NCBI GenBank assembly: GCA_000729835.1
Contig: JFHB01000072.1
Coordinates: 1 to 64,000 of the forward strand
Origin: Atkinsonella hypoxylon
Lineage: Eukaryota; Ascomycota; Sordariomycetes; Hypocreales; Clavicipitaceae
Length of the DNA stretch: 64,000 nt
Direction: 5' to 3'
Below the pieces are notes generated by a model that was given only the letters and a program-made list of their open reading frames with translations, was not told where the DNA came from and did not search any database. Of this stretch, positions 46,536-58,766 are shown piece by piece; the first letter of the stretch is position 1, and every line of letters starts with the position of its first letter. Made by a program: the position numbers and the translations under genes.

Positions 46536-49500
46536 ATGGCGCCGCGGGCAGAGAGGTACGTCAACCTCTGATTAGGGCTAACGTCACCTCACGTCACCTC
46601 CCGTTTACTAAAACGAGCTTCTTTTCCACAAAACAGTGACGACCGTTCCGGGCAACACGGTTTCAAACACTTTTATGTGACAGGCGTATGCTGATGGACT
46701 CCTCTGATCCTCTGGCCGTAACGCGGCCGTCCTTACCCGGCCTGTCAACATCACGCAGGATGAAAGCACAACGAACGCGAAGACCGACGTCACCAAAGGA
46801 CGAAACCCCACGAAATTTCTCACCTCTGTCCTTCAAATCTTTTCCTCCAACGGCCCCGCCATCTACCGCAAAGCCTGCGACAACTAAATGGACCCCCAAA
46901 CCTCTTGCGCGAGGAACCCCAACCACTTCAAAGTCACTCGTGCCATTATCGGAACGGCGATTCCCCGAAGAGAAACGAGCTATGCCAGGAAAAGCAGAGA
47001 CGGACACTGCCAATGCTGACGTTGCACCAGATGGCAGCTCAGCTGGTCGTGAGGGCCGTCAGTTTACGGTAGCAAATGTGGGGAACAATGGGAGGATTTA
47101 TTTAAGGTATGGCGCTTTTGAGACATTCTTGGTGTGGATGTTACCACCTGAGAGAGCGTTGATGAAAGACAAAAGATGGGCTTAGTCATTTTTTTTTTTG
47201 GCCGAATTTGCCGTTATAACCGTTGAGTGATGGCTTTTGCTGACTGTCTGTTAGGCCTAGCGCTCGGCCTGCTCACCAACGGTATCCGCAGCCAAACTTT
47301 ACTTTTCCCATAACGCCACCAAGTACTGCCATTGTGGATAGCTGGAACCAAAGCAATAATACAGCAAAGCAAAATGACGGAGACACCATCAAGCAAGGGG
47401 AAGACGAGGAGATCCTCCAAACTACACCATGGACTTATAAGACAAGTGCAACACCACGCCCTGGTGACCAACACCTTGGTTCAGATGTCGACCTTTCAAC
47501 TCGGCCCCGCCGACATGGAAGAGCCTTATCGGACAGCACAGTGCATGAGGTCAGTGTCAACAGGGAACGAGACTCTCATGTCCCCAAAGTCGCCGTCTCG
47601 ACTGCTCCGAATCAAGACGAGCTGCGCCCTCGCACAATGGATGACCTTGACTCAATCGCCAATACTCCTGTGCTTAATGTCAATATACCGTCATGGCGGC
47701 TTGGCACACCACGCTTCACTTTGCGAGGGACGCCATTGCTTCGGGGCTCTTCGTACGCGCCGACTGAAGACATACGGCCCAGCACCGTATCAGATATCAA
47801 CTCTTCGGGCCCGGCTCCCAATTCTGCTGGGCATGGCTTATCATCGCGACGACCCAAGGCTTTAGTTGTCTCATCATCACGTACACCTTTAGTCGCTCAA
47901 CGGGGTACTCTTGGCCTGCCTTCTCCTCGCCTCCAACGCCCCTTGCGATCTACGTGCATGTCAACTCATGTAGCCATTGAGCCTGCCATGTTCACAGACC
48001 TGACTTTCAAGCCCGCTTGCGACGACAGGCTTGTTGTACGATATTCCGCTGCAGGCTCAGTCACGGCAGCAACTCCGCCTCGGCTTGTTGCTGAAATCAC
48101 TTCTCCGAGTTTTCTAGATTACGAGCTTATCTCTGACTTCTTCCTCACCTTCAGGTCGTTTCTGGAGCCGTCAGACCTGCTTCGAATGCTAGTAGCCCGA
48201 CTACGATGGGCGCTGGATTGGGATGACGAGATTGGCATGATTGTCCGCGTTCGTACCTTTGTTGCGATGCGACACTGGATATTGAACTATTTTGTTGATG
48301 ACTTTCTTGTCAACTACAGCTTGCGTGTTGCATTTTGCAATCTCTTGAACGATTTCGTCAATGAGCTCTCCCAAGACGTCTTTTCTAGTAGGGTTCAGCT
48401 TAGGATTCTCGGCGAGCTCAAAAAGTGTTGGCGTAGGGTCTGCGCGCAATATTGGGATGGCGATGAGTTCAACGATTCTCTCGGCCCTGAAATTCCAATC
48501 CTACCTGGGAACGTCTCCGGTAACTACGATCCCAATTTAGATCCCACTAGCGCACTGTACGCGTTACCGATCCAACAACACCAACACGATGTTCACGCCT
48601 CTGCAGCTCAAGGCTCTTCTCCACAACAACAGCTCGGCACTTTTCGTAGCGAGGTTGCGAAACCGATTGCCGTTGGGGACTTTGTTGTCCTGGATAATCG
48701 TCCTGGAACACCAGAGAACCAGATGAGCGATCCTGCGAGTCTAGATCAGAGCCCGACGTCGCCATGTAGCTTGGCAAGCGTGGACATCATGTCTTGTTCA
48801 TTTCCCGGCAAGCACGTGAAGAACTTCAATCCAAACATGGGCCACATGTTGGCAGTACATCCTGTGCCATCGACTGCAGTGGGCCACGCTACTGGTCCGA
48901 TAGCAACGACACCTAAGACGCTCATTGGCAAGCGAGTCCGCCCAACGCAAACACACAAACGCAACAATAGTCTTTCTGACTCCTTAAGAGAGCACCAACC
49001 TGACCGAGCTTGTTCCACAAATAAGCAATTCCTGCCAGGACTCGCCGCAGGAGGGAGCCTTGTCCGTGGCAATCTACTTCCTCCAGGTCAAGCTTACGTC
49101 AATATACATCCGACAAAGCGATACGAACATTCAGACCGGCAAACAACTGTATACCAGCCCAAAAAGTTCGATTTCTCCAAGGATGGTGTATTGGGCGGTG
49201 CCACGTCTGGATATGGTATGCGAAAATTGCTACGGAGCGTGCGCAAAGCCTTGAAACATAAAGGCCAGGGTCTGTATTCAAACCAACAAGGCCTGACCGA
49301 TATTCAGCCTGCTGGACCGAGAGGTGTCACAATCAATCGACTTCCGGGAACAGCGATAGTGCCGCAAGGGGGTATTCGCCAAAATGGCTCACGCCCACCA
49401 GTCAGAATCGATCTACTCGGCGCTGAGGTCGCTGAGGAGTTTAAGAAGGCTATTCGTGAGGAGGAAGAAGAGGCTGCTGCTGCTGTTGCCCCTCAGCAAT

Positions 49501-52337
49501 CCGGTAGCAGGTCATTACCCGCTCCTCTGAATTCAACACTGCCGTTACTTTCTACGTTCTCAGAAGGTCCAACAGCTCAGATAGATTCAACCACACTAGA
49601 AGCCTCAACGGAATACCACCACCATCAGCGGCCAGTCAGTGACATGGCCATTACGGTTGGTGGCACATCTGTCGTGGTTCTGGACGATACAGTACCACTT
49701 GAAGCACCCGCGATTCACGAAGCGTATGACGTAGTCGAAAGCCCGTCAGTTGATGCCTTTAGTGAGTCGTTCATGAGAGCTGGGGTGGATCCAACACCAC
49801 CGAATACGCCTCCATCACAGAATTTTAAAGCTGGAACGCCTCGGAGATCATCATACCTCCTCAGCCAGCACGTTGCAGGACCGAACATAGGTCAAGATAT
49901 CCTACCTCCCTTCCTTCCCTACTTGGCAACATCAAATGGCAGTCAGAGTGTACACGCTTCGGAAGAACAGACGCGGCCTTCTGTAACAGCATCACGATCT
50001 GGTGAAAAATATCCGACCGCGAGGGGCGAGACCGTGCGGTTACATCGTCGGGGGCGATCCTCCAAGAGCCAGCAGTCCTTTAAATCAATATTACACAGTC
50101 GAGCCACTTCTCTGAGAAGTGCTGGCGCACCGCCCACCTTGCGAAGGTACAATGCATCGACAGACTCTGCAGAGATAGATGGTGCCTATTTTTCTCAGGT
50201 TACTATACCTGAGCCACTTCGGGTGTTGCGCCGAAGGCCGGGAGGAGATCTCAGAGCTGTCAAGAATGTTGGTGATTTGGACCGGTCTATGCTCCGACGA
50301 TCACAGTCACTTGGATCTCTTCCTACCTACACAGAGTCAATATGCAGCTCATACATGGTCCGCACGCGCTCTGACTCTGCGGGAGAGTTCAACGCTGGCA
50401 TTTCATTTAGCGGCCGCGAACGGCCAAATGTGTTCTCGCTCGGCCAAGTTGCCGAGAAGCCACGAAAACGAGATCTATCGTTGTTTAGCACACATTCTTC
50501 GAGGCACATCATAAGACCATCGTTCGAGGCCGAGGCGAAAAAACTCGCGCAGATACCGGACGATGAAGATGGTGGCATCGAGTCAGCTCTTTTGAAGCTA
50601 GAGGGCAAGTTCTTGCCCAAAAGACCGATCAGGTTGTCCATTATTGGGCAGGGTCTAGAGCCTGTCGACGATGTTATCGATCAGCATGATGATCATGCTG
50701 AGCATCCCGTGCACACGGAGTCGGCCAACCATGCAGACACTGACAAGAGTCCCAAGTTTGGCAGTTTCAACGGAACACCAATGCTGTCAACCTTAAAACG
50801 GGACCCCCACGATTTTGACACGCCAAGAGAGACGCGTGCGCCAGATACCCAGATATCCACCGGGACGTTGCGCTCATTTCTTTCAGAGTCGTCGGATGAC
50901 TCCTATTGCTCTATACCTCTGCTACAACGTGGCTTAGATGAAGAACCAAGAAAACCCAGGGTACCCCTTTGGAATGAAACGTCTTTTCTTCACAGCTCTG
51001 ATGATGAAGAGTCCGTGGACGAACCAAGCCAGGATCAAGATGTGAATAGGGTTACGCGAGACAGATCTTCGTCTTTTGACGTTGTTCACAAAACCGTCTC
51101 CATGGAAATGATACAGGCGGGAGATACTATGCCTTCGATGGCGTCTGTTGTTGAAGATGCGTCTTTTTTAAAAGATGATAGCATGGATGGTTCTGATTTG
51201 GCTTTAGATTTGTCCGAGGAGGATGACAGAGACTTTGAAAGACGAGGCGCCGAGACACCAGGCAGGTTCGGCTCTGATGCTGGCTCCCCCACGCATGCTT
51301 CGTCAAACGACCCAAGAGGTACGATCTCAGGTCCTCCCCCTACTCGAACAACTTCGGTACAGGCACTGAATATGTCCCCAGAAGGATTTGTGGCCCCTAT
51401 CCAACAGGATGCTTGTCGTGAAAAGTCATTGCCTCCAACACCAGGGCTGACGCCAGTCGTGGGTTGCAACGAGAGCCTCAGATCAACGACAGGTATAGCC
51501 CAACAAAAAGAACCCGCCCCTGACGCGGCGAAGCCGAGTTTGCCGACAACTCCCAAGAGTTCGGTCCATCTGCCGTTCATTCTTGCCTTTGATTCCGACG
51601 TTTTGGCTCAGCAACTCACTCTTATCGAAAAGGATGCTCTGACCGAGATTGACTGGAGAGAGCTGATTGAAATGGATTGGAAGCGCTGTGCCAGCAGCAA
51701 TATTCGTTCTTGGGTAGATTTTCTGCGCAACATCGAAGCTCAAGGAGTTGATGTCGTCATCGCTCGGTTCAACATCATGGTGAAATGGGCCATGTCAGAA
51801 ATAGTTCTCACTCAGAACGTGGAGGAGAGGGCGCGGTGCATCATCAAGCTCATCCACATTGCTGCCCACTGTCGGCGGTACCGCAACTTTGCTACACTTG
51901 CGCAGCTGACCATCGCTCTATCGAGCAATGAGATATCTCGGCTAACTAAAACGTGGGAATTGGTACCCGACAGAGACTTGAAGACGCTCCGTGACCTTGA
52001 AATACTAGTCACACCAAGCAGGAACTTCCGCAACATTCGGGAAGAAATGGAGGTCGGCACAGACAGCGGTTGCATCCCATTTGTTGGCATTTACACGCGT
52101 GACTTGCTGTACAATGCGCAGCGACCCTCAGAAATTGTTACTTCGCCCACGACTGCGCCGCTAGTCAATTTTGAACGATGTCGGTGTAGCGCCAGGGTAG
52201 TCAAGACTCTGCTTCGTCTACTGGAAGCAAGCACGCGCTATACTTTCCAGCCTCTAGAGGGCGTGGCAGAACGTTGCCTCTGGATTGGGGCTTTGAGCAA
52301 CGAGGAGATTCGAAAATACTCGCAAAGTCTTGACTGA
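46536..52337 (+). CDS. LTE1: Lte1-type RasGEF (mitotic exit regulator)
   Basis: Large guanine-nucleotide-exchange-factor-like protein of the Lte1 family, which in yeast promotes mitotic exit and polarity at the bud cortex. Model: exon 1 46536-46555 (20 nt, MAPRAE), exon 2 46684-47106 and exon 3 47255-52337, 1841 aa. The RasGEF_N domain starts near residue 400 (VRYSAAGSVTAAT...DYELISDFFLTFRSF). A ~1100-residue disordered Ser/Pro-rich middle follows. The RasGEF catalytic domain is at about 1590-1840 (IKLIHIAAHCRRYRNF, PSRNFRNIREEM, CIPFVGIYTRDL). The junction ending GRIYLR-PSARPAHQRYP supports intron 2. The first tiny exon is inferred from a good GTACGT donor and CAG acceptor that keep frame; otherwise the start is ATG 46688 or 46694. 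A degenerate copy of the gene's 3' end follows. Confidence 0.87.
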
Positions 52338-52399
52338 GCTGTGCCTTTAATTGCTGTACAACACGGGATGAGAGTAATTGCTATTCTGCATGGTCCTGG

Positions 52400-52545
52400 C
52401 ACAGCTCAGTCAAGTCTCTGCTTTGTCCATGGGCAGCAAGCACATGGTACACTTTCCCAGCCTCTTGAGGGCGTGACAGAGCGTTGCCTCTAGATCAGGG
52501 CCTTGAGCGATAATGAGATCCGAAAATACTCGCAAGGCTTGACTG
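52400..52545 (+). pseudogene. Degenerate tandem copy of LTE1 3' end
   Basis: The last ~140 nt of LTE1 (about 52191-52336) reappear 209 bp downstream with many substitutions and two compensating 1-nt indels. Shared words include CTCTGCTT, GCAAGCAC, GAGGGCGTG, GTTGCCTCT and CGAAAATACTCGCAA. The Trp codon of the C-terminal CLWIG motif becomes TAG. It lies in the LTE1 3' flank and is non-functional as protein. Confidence 0.88.
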
Positions 52546-54194
52546 CTGTTCCAGGACCTTGCAGCATAGCAATTACTTTGATTCCTTACTGTACAACAAA
52601 TCAAAAATCTTCACCACTCTCCCTTTTCTCTGCAGCTTGAACTTCGTCTATGACGCGTTTATGCCTAATGATGAAAACACGACTGCACAACACCGCAATT
52701 TTACCCCTTGGGACGCATATCAGGGCTACTATGACGACATGAACGCCAATTTTGGAGTTTCGCACCAGACATCCATCCTGAACCGTAACTGTATTCTATG
52801 CAAATATTGCTCTGTTCTGTCTCATACAACACATGCACACCCACACGCACAAACACAACATTGAACCGGCGCATAAATCATGTTTCCTTTTGTCTTTTCA
52901 ACGTGGCGCATACCCGACCCAACAAGCAAGCAAGCAAACAATTATATCTCACTTTGTTTCTTTAAAGTTCTCCATTCACAATCATACCGAAGCGAGGGAG
53001 TCTTAGTTTCTTTCTCTTGGTGTTTTGCTATATACTGCTTTTGTCTAGGGCTTGGTTTGGGCAGAGAGGGCACATAGAGGGGTTTTGTTTGGCGACGAAA
53101 TGGGATATACCCGGTAGAGTCTATTATTGGTAGATGAATGAAGTGGATTGATGTAATGGGTGCTTTGATTGTGTCTTGTGGACGTGATGTGCTTGCGGCT
53201 GCCAAGCTCTAATTGTGAATGGATATAGATTTGATTTATCCATGTTATGAACGAACAGGGTACGTTGCGACGAATCATGAATCTAAGTTGTATATCGACC
53301 GTGATGTCAACCGCGAATAAATAATGCAAGTCGTGACCCGGGGCGATGCAATGACCACTTTTCCGTTTATCTATTCACCTGTAGTTGGTGCAATCTACAT
53401 CCATACGATCACGTTGTCAGGAAGAGAGGAACGTTCTATCACCAGACTGCTTGTGTTGCGTCATCTACCAGGGCCTCCATGGCAGACCTGATTCACGTTT
53501 CAATATAATAGCGTAAGTGAATATTAGCTCCGTGCTGTCTGGCGGGCATACACCAGTATTTGGATAAGCAAGGTACGCCTCATCCATGTACATTACTGCG
53601 TACGCTGATTTGGCAGCTTCGCTTGTACGGAGCATGAGTGCGGATGAACAAGGTTTCATGGCGCTTACAGCCATATGAGCTTTTAGCACAGCTTAGGAAT
53701 TTCTATTTTCATTGACTTTATTTACCTGACCTACGCCACTACAACAGTTTGGAAGCTGGCGGGCAACGATCAAGTCCATCCCCGGGCAGCACAGGGCTTT
53801 CCCTCTCCTCTCTTGTCCAAGCACAGCATAGGGTCCCATACCATCTCTTCCCGAAGCAAGTTCAAGGAAGAGAACAGATTGTAGGAAGAAAAAGAAGGGT
53901 GCTGTGCGAGGTCAAAAGGGGTGAGTATCTTTCCCTCATAAGTGCCAACCACGATGAACCAGCCTCCAAGACAGTTGTTTGGTTTCTCAAGGGACATTGT
54001 GTTAAATTTTTTATTTTTTTTCATTCTTCTTTGAAAACGGCCTCTTTCCTTGCTCAAGCCCCAGAAACGCCTGATGACCCAAGTTTTCCACTTTTGCATT
54101 TTTGTTCAAACGTCAAGATGAGACCTTCTGACGTTTACCAGCTTGTAATGGCAGCAGCGTCCGTTGATCCACCCTCAGCAGTTTGCTCAGGGTT
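52546..54194. other. Intergenic region, LTE1 to RPS0
   Basis: Convergent 3' flanks of LTE1 and RPS0. Small frames at 52559-52864 and 53749-54204 are not supported by domains; the latter is largely antisense to the RPS0 3' region. A CACACGCACAAACACAAC-type CA-rich stretch is near 52828-52860. Confidence 0.5.
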
Positions 54195-55405
54195 CTACCA
54201 CTGAGACTGCTCTTTGGGGGCCTCGGCCCACTCGCCAGTGCCAGAGGCAGCCCAGTCCCCAGTCTCGGCACCGTCCCAGGTACCGGCGCCGGCACCGGAA
54301 AAGCCAGGAGCACCGGCCTCCCACTCACCGGCAGCGGGGGCGGCAATGGTCTCGGCAGCGGGAGCCTCCTCCTCACCAGCCTTGTCCTCGTCGGCCTTCT
54401 CCTCAGCCTCGTTATCAGGGTCACGGTCTGCGAGTTTGCATAGGTCAGCAATCTAGGAGGTTCCAATAAAGGTTTTTCTTTCTCCCTTGCGGTGCATCGT
54501 GCAGACGGGGCCTGCAAAGGAGTAATTGGTGGAAATCACACATACAGAAGTACAAATCGGGCATGACGTCCCAGGGAGTCTCGCGGTTGTAGATGGTGCC
54601 ACGGAGGCGGAGGACCTCACGGGCGAGCAACCACCAGATGGTACCGATAGCGTGGCGACCCTTGTTGTTGGTGGGGATGGCAACGTCGACGTACTCGGTG
54701 GAAGAGTCGGTGTCGCAGAGGGCAATGACGGGGATGTTGACGTAGGAAGCCTCCTTGATGGCCTGGGCATCGGTACGGGGGTCGGTAACAATGATCAGAC
54801 GGGGCTCCTTGAAGGAACGGGTGATGTAGTTGGTAAAGGAACCGGGAGTGAAGCGACCGGCAATGGAGGAGGCACCGGTGTGAGCGGCGAACTTGAGGAC
54901 AGCACGCTGACCGTAGGGACGAGCGGAAATGACGCAAATGTCGGCGGGGTTGTCAATGGCGACGATGATACGGGCAGCGAGGACGATCTTCTCCCTGGAA
55001 ATGAAGCATTAGCAATTTTAGCAACGCTCTTGGTAAGAAATCTTGGCGAGAAAGGCATAGAAGCAATGGCTTGCAATTGGTATGTGCATGCCTGGCTATT
55101 CCCGGACAAGACGAACGGCATATTTCTAAAGTGAGAAATGCGCCGCGCCATAATTTTTGGTTCCAGAAAACGAAGCAACCACAGTCTCATACAGGAAAAG
55201 CCAGCTTCTGTTCCCCCGAAGCTACAGAGACGTACCAGGTCTTGCCAATGTTGATAATGTTGACACCATCGGCACGGGTCTTCCACAGGTAGGGCTCCAT
55301 GTGCACCTGGAGGTTCTTGCTACCGATGTGAGTTTGAGCGGCCAGGAGCATCTCAATATCCTGAGTGGTCGCGTTGAGGATCGACGGCAGATTGTTCGGA
55401 GACAT
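54195..55405 (-). CDS. RPS0: 40S ribosomal protein S0 (uS2, laminin-receptor homologue)
   Basis: Cytosolic small-subunit protein uS2, needed for 20S pre-rRNA processing. Model: exons 55405-55236, 54994-54546 and 54427-54195, 283 aa. Junctions: GKT-W-EKIVLAARII and DLYF-Y-RDPDNEAEE. Conserved blocks: AAQTHIGSKNLQVHMEPYLW, IDNPADICVISARPYGQRAVLKFAAHTGA, GRFTPGSFTNY, EPRLIIVTDPRTDAQA and GTIWWLLAREVLRLRG. The acidic Ala/Glu/Trp-rich tail ends EQSQW. Coding DNA is strongly C-biased at third positions, as expected for a highly expressed gene. This leaves long antisense open frames that should be ignored. It is divergent from mitochondrial uS15. Confidence 0.96.
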
Positions 55406-55812
55406 CTTGTATGAATTCTCCCGTGGGGTGGACGTGAAGATGGAAGAATGAGTTTGCCGGTGGGTTGCGGATCGTGCAGGTCTCAAAACGTTCACGAGAA
55501 ACCATGAATTTCTAAAAATGTGTGTTTTTTTTTTTGGTGGGAGCCCTGACGGCACTAAAATACCAAAATGGGACTAGTGTGGGTTTGGCCGTTTGCGCCG
55601 TATCTTATCATCTCGTGACCTTTAGGCTTATCCACTTCAGGAAAAGCCTTGGCATTTTGTCGGCCTGGAACTGGTAAAGTACGTAGGGAGTTGCTGAGCT
55701 CCACCCGCTGGCCTAGCCGTGGGAAATTTTGAGGGAGGGATCTGACCTCAGTGAGGGTATTGCTGGCACAGCTTCATCTGCATTCTGCTATCCAGTCGCC
55801 ACCTTCACAGCC
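55406..55812. promoter_or_regulatory. RPS0/mitochondrial uS15 divergent promoter
   Basis: 407 bp between the start codons of a cytosolic and a mitochondrial small-subunit protein gene. A T-rich run is at about 55526-55538. No defined ribosomal-protein element is identified. Confidence 0.4.
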
Positions 55813-56833
55813 ATGCCTCCAAGAATAGAGGTTTTGCAGCGGCTAGGCACCGTCAATTGTGAGTATACATGACCTAGCACGCTACCTCAAGGTGTCAGAC
55901 GCAGTCAAATTGTCTAACTTTCAAGCAGTGTGCCTTCGATCAAGGACTCGAACCGTGACTCCCAACTTGCTGCCCGTCGTCCAGACTGCCAATCTCTCAC
56001 AGCGGGAAAAGAAGCGCCAGGCCAAGCAAGATCCATACAGATGGGCGCAAGCACAACAACGGAAGAATGCCAATCTGAAGCGTCGTGAAGAGCTGCAGAG
56101 GGAGCGTGATGAAGCATGGGGCAATCCCGTTTTGGGAAAGACTACGCCCTTCCTAGAGTCACTCGACACTGCTGGACAGGCTAGTCAGAGCGAGGTCCCC
56201 AGAGACGCTAATGGCAACGCCCTTCAGACTCCCCACGAGCTGCCAACGACACCTGGCTTGCGAAATCACTTCCTGACTGATGCCGAGCTGGACGAGGCCA
56301 CCAAGCACGCGTACGCACTGGGGAAGCCCGTCGTGGGAGCTGTTTCAGCACAAATGAGCTTGGAAGAAGACCCGGAAAAGAAATACGAGGAAAATCACGC
56401 CAAGGCAGTTGAGGCTCTGCGGAGGATAACATCGCTGCAAAATGGTAGCGCTCGGGATCGATTCCACGCCAACGTCCGCCGCATCATTGACGAATTTGGT
56501 CGTCACAAGACCGACAAGTTTCTCGCTCCTAAGCCCGCGTCCATCAACCCAAACACCACGCCTATGCCTGACCGTGCCGGTCCCGATACTGGCAGCTCTG
56601 AGGTACAGATTGCCATTCTTACGGCAAAGATTCGCACCTTGTCGAAAGCTTTGCAAATCAATCGCGGTTACAAAGACAAGCACAATAAGAGGAACCTGAG
56701 GCTCCTCGTCCACCGCAGACAGAAACTGTTGGCATATATGGAACGAGAAGAACGGGGCAGTGAGCGTTGGACTCACATGATTGAGAAACTGGGTTTGACA
56801 CCAGCCACATGGAAGGGTCAGATCGAAGTGTAA
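55813..56833 (+). CDS. MRPS28: Mitochondrial ribosomal protein uS15m (bacterial S15 type)
   Basis: Mitochondrial small-subunit protein of the S15 family (yeast Mrps28). Model: exon 1 55813-55858, intron of 70 nt with a GTCTAAC branch site, exon 2 55929-56833, 316 aa. The N-terminus MPPRIEVLQRLG...CLRSRTRTVTPN is basic and suits a mitochondrial presequence. A charged fungal extension follows, and then the S15 fold: GPDTGSSEVQIAILTAKI, NKRNLRLLVHRRQKLLAYM and a final helix to the stop. Without exon 1 the frame has no good start. It converges with VMA6, 210 bp between stops. Confidence 0.92.
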
Positions 56834-57043
56834 GAAGTGCTGTAAACTGCTATTTATATGTACAATATCAAGCCATTCAGTGGACGATTTTCCATGTCCA
56901 GTACAGAACGGGTATACACCTTGAGCCTCTGCCCCAATATGCGCCAATCAAAGTCGTTCTACCTTGCCATTATGAGGTGGCGGTGGTCCTATACTACAAG
57001 CAATGCTATCAATAGTGATAAATCAAAACACATCAACTGCAAT

Positions 57044-58324
57044 TCAGAATACGCTAATAAAGTTGCCAATGCGGTCCTTCTGATTCTGAGCTATGCATTC
57101 AGCAATCCATGTAATGTTTCGGATTTCCTGATAATCTTTTATTAGCATAACTCAATTCATGCACCATACCATAGAAGATTCACATTGGAAGCTCACCTGT
57201 TCTCGCAATTTGACCCATGCATACACAATGGCATAAGTGAATTGTCTCGTGAATACATTCTTCGAAATCTCCATCTCCTTCTGATAAAACATATCTTCCA
57301 GAGTCTTTCCATCAGAAGAGCCACCTCCCATATTTCCAGGCCCGGAAGTTCCGCCCAATGACGCAGCGTCAAAGAAGGACTTGTAGTCATGGACACCATC
57401 CACAGCCAGACGAACACCCTCAGCGTCGTCAGCTCGGGATAGCATGAGCGTTCCCTCGGGATATAGTTTGCCGAAGTTAGGGTAGAGCCTCTTACGGTCT
57501 GCCTTTGACAACTCGGTACCGAATGAGTTCAGGGTAATATTGATGGCTCTCCGGTCCGCCTCAAACTCGAGAATCTCGGACATCACCTCAGCTGTAGGTG
57601 TACCGGCCATGTCGGGATGCGAGTTAACAAAATTGTAGAAGTCTTCAAGGTAGTTCTTGTACAGTGTGTTCCGTACAATTTCGATATTGAGCTCGTCCAG
57701 ATCTTGGTGGCTAAGACTACCCTTAAAGTATTGCGCAAGGGGAGTTTCGATTAAAACACTGTTGTACAGCTCCTCGATGTTCGTCGCCACACAAAGAACT
57801 GGCATTGTCTCAAACAAGCCCAGAGGATGGCACCTTTCCAAGAGCTCGCGGGTGTCTCTTTCGTGAAGAGTACCGGTAATAAGTAGTGCCACATTATCAA
57901 TCATGTAACCGTATGTGACGTAGTCCATGAATGTCGCCAATGATCCCACAGCGTTGGCTCGCACATATCTGAATTCGGACACAAGCTTATCTGTCGTCTT
58001 CGCAGCAAGGCTTGATGTCGATGGGTTAGGCGGTAACGAGGCGAGGAAATCGCCGTACGCGGGCCCAAGCTGCAGCTTGAGATCTAATCCCTTGGTTAGG
58101 GACCCCAACACATACACAAGCTGATCATCAGAAAGGTCCAGATCTCATACCATCTATAGTTTCGCATTGTGTGAGGTTGTTGTAGGACGAACTGTTCAGC
58201 AAACCGTTGCGATATCCTCGGACGATGCCTTCAACATAGCTGCATCAACGTCAGTCATGTTATCATTCTGTTTGCGGTCGTGAGCGACAGACCCGTTGTT
58301 TACGTTGAAAAAGAGGCCTTCCAT
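57044..58324 (-). CDS. VMA6: V-type ATPase subunit d (Vma6)
   Basis: Stalk subunit d of the vacuolar proton pump, which couples the V1 rotor to the c-ring. Model of four exons: 58324-58293, 58239-58151, 58083-57197 and 57127-57044, 363 aa (yeast 345). Protein start MEGLFFNVNNGYVEGIVRGY. Other blocks: NLTQCETIDDLKLQLGPAYG, the conserved FMDYVTYGYMIDNVALLITG, and YPEGTLMLSRADD. The C-terminal exon reads EIRNITWIAECIAQNQ. The first donor is GTCTGT, weaker than the others. A Gly/Ser-rich loop (GGTSGPGNMGGGSSDG) is slightly longer than in yeast. It is divergent from NOP58. Confidence 0.95.
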
Positions 58325-58766
58325 CTTGTGCTGTGTGTTTTCGTCTTGTGGGCCGCGTAAGAAGCAAGACAAAGTGGCAGTGATGGCAGACAAACCACCA
58401 AGCAGATGAAACGGTGGTTCTTCTCGTGAACTTCAAGACCGCAGACAGTGCACATAGCCGCCACTAACGGTTCCTTGATCCGCTCACTGTGTTAGCCAAT
58501 GCTGGCCTCCGCACCAGTGCAAGATGAGCTCCACGTGAGTGGCACCCTGCCCGGGACACGGCATCTCTTTGACCCGGTCTTGTCACTCACTAGTGCGCAG
58601 GACCAAAGCCAAAAAAATCGGAGTGGGGACCGAAGGCTGTTTCTTGCCTGAAAAATTTCCATCAAGTTTCACTTGCGTGCGCACCTCGATTCCAATTGTG
58701 CGTCGCACGGAAGGAATAGCCCAATCGACCTGAGCAAGATTGTACGAGGGATCTAGAGTCTTCAAG
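58325..58766. promoter_or_regulatory. VMA6/NOP58 divergent promoter
   Basis: 442 bp between the two start codons. Both sides must contain 5' leaders. No specific element is assigned. Confidence 0.4.

Noticed and set aside
53749..54204. 151-codon plus-strand frame
   Set aside because: No domain; overlaps the RPS0 3' region in antisense.
54526..55134. 202-codon plus-strand frame over RPS0
   Set aside because: Antisense shadow of a highly biased ribosomal-protein gene; the minus strand has the complete uS2 sequence.
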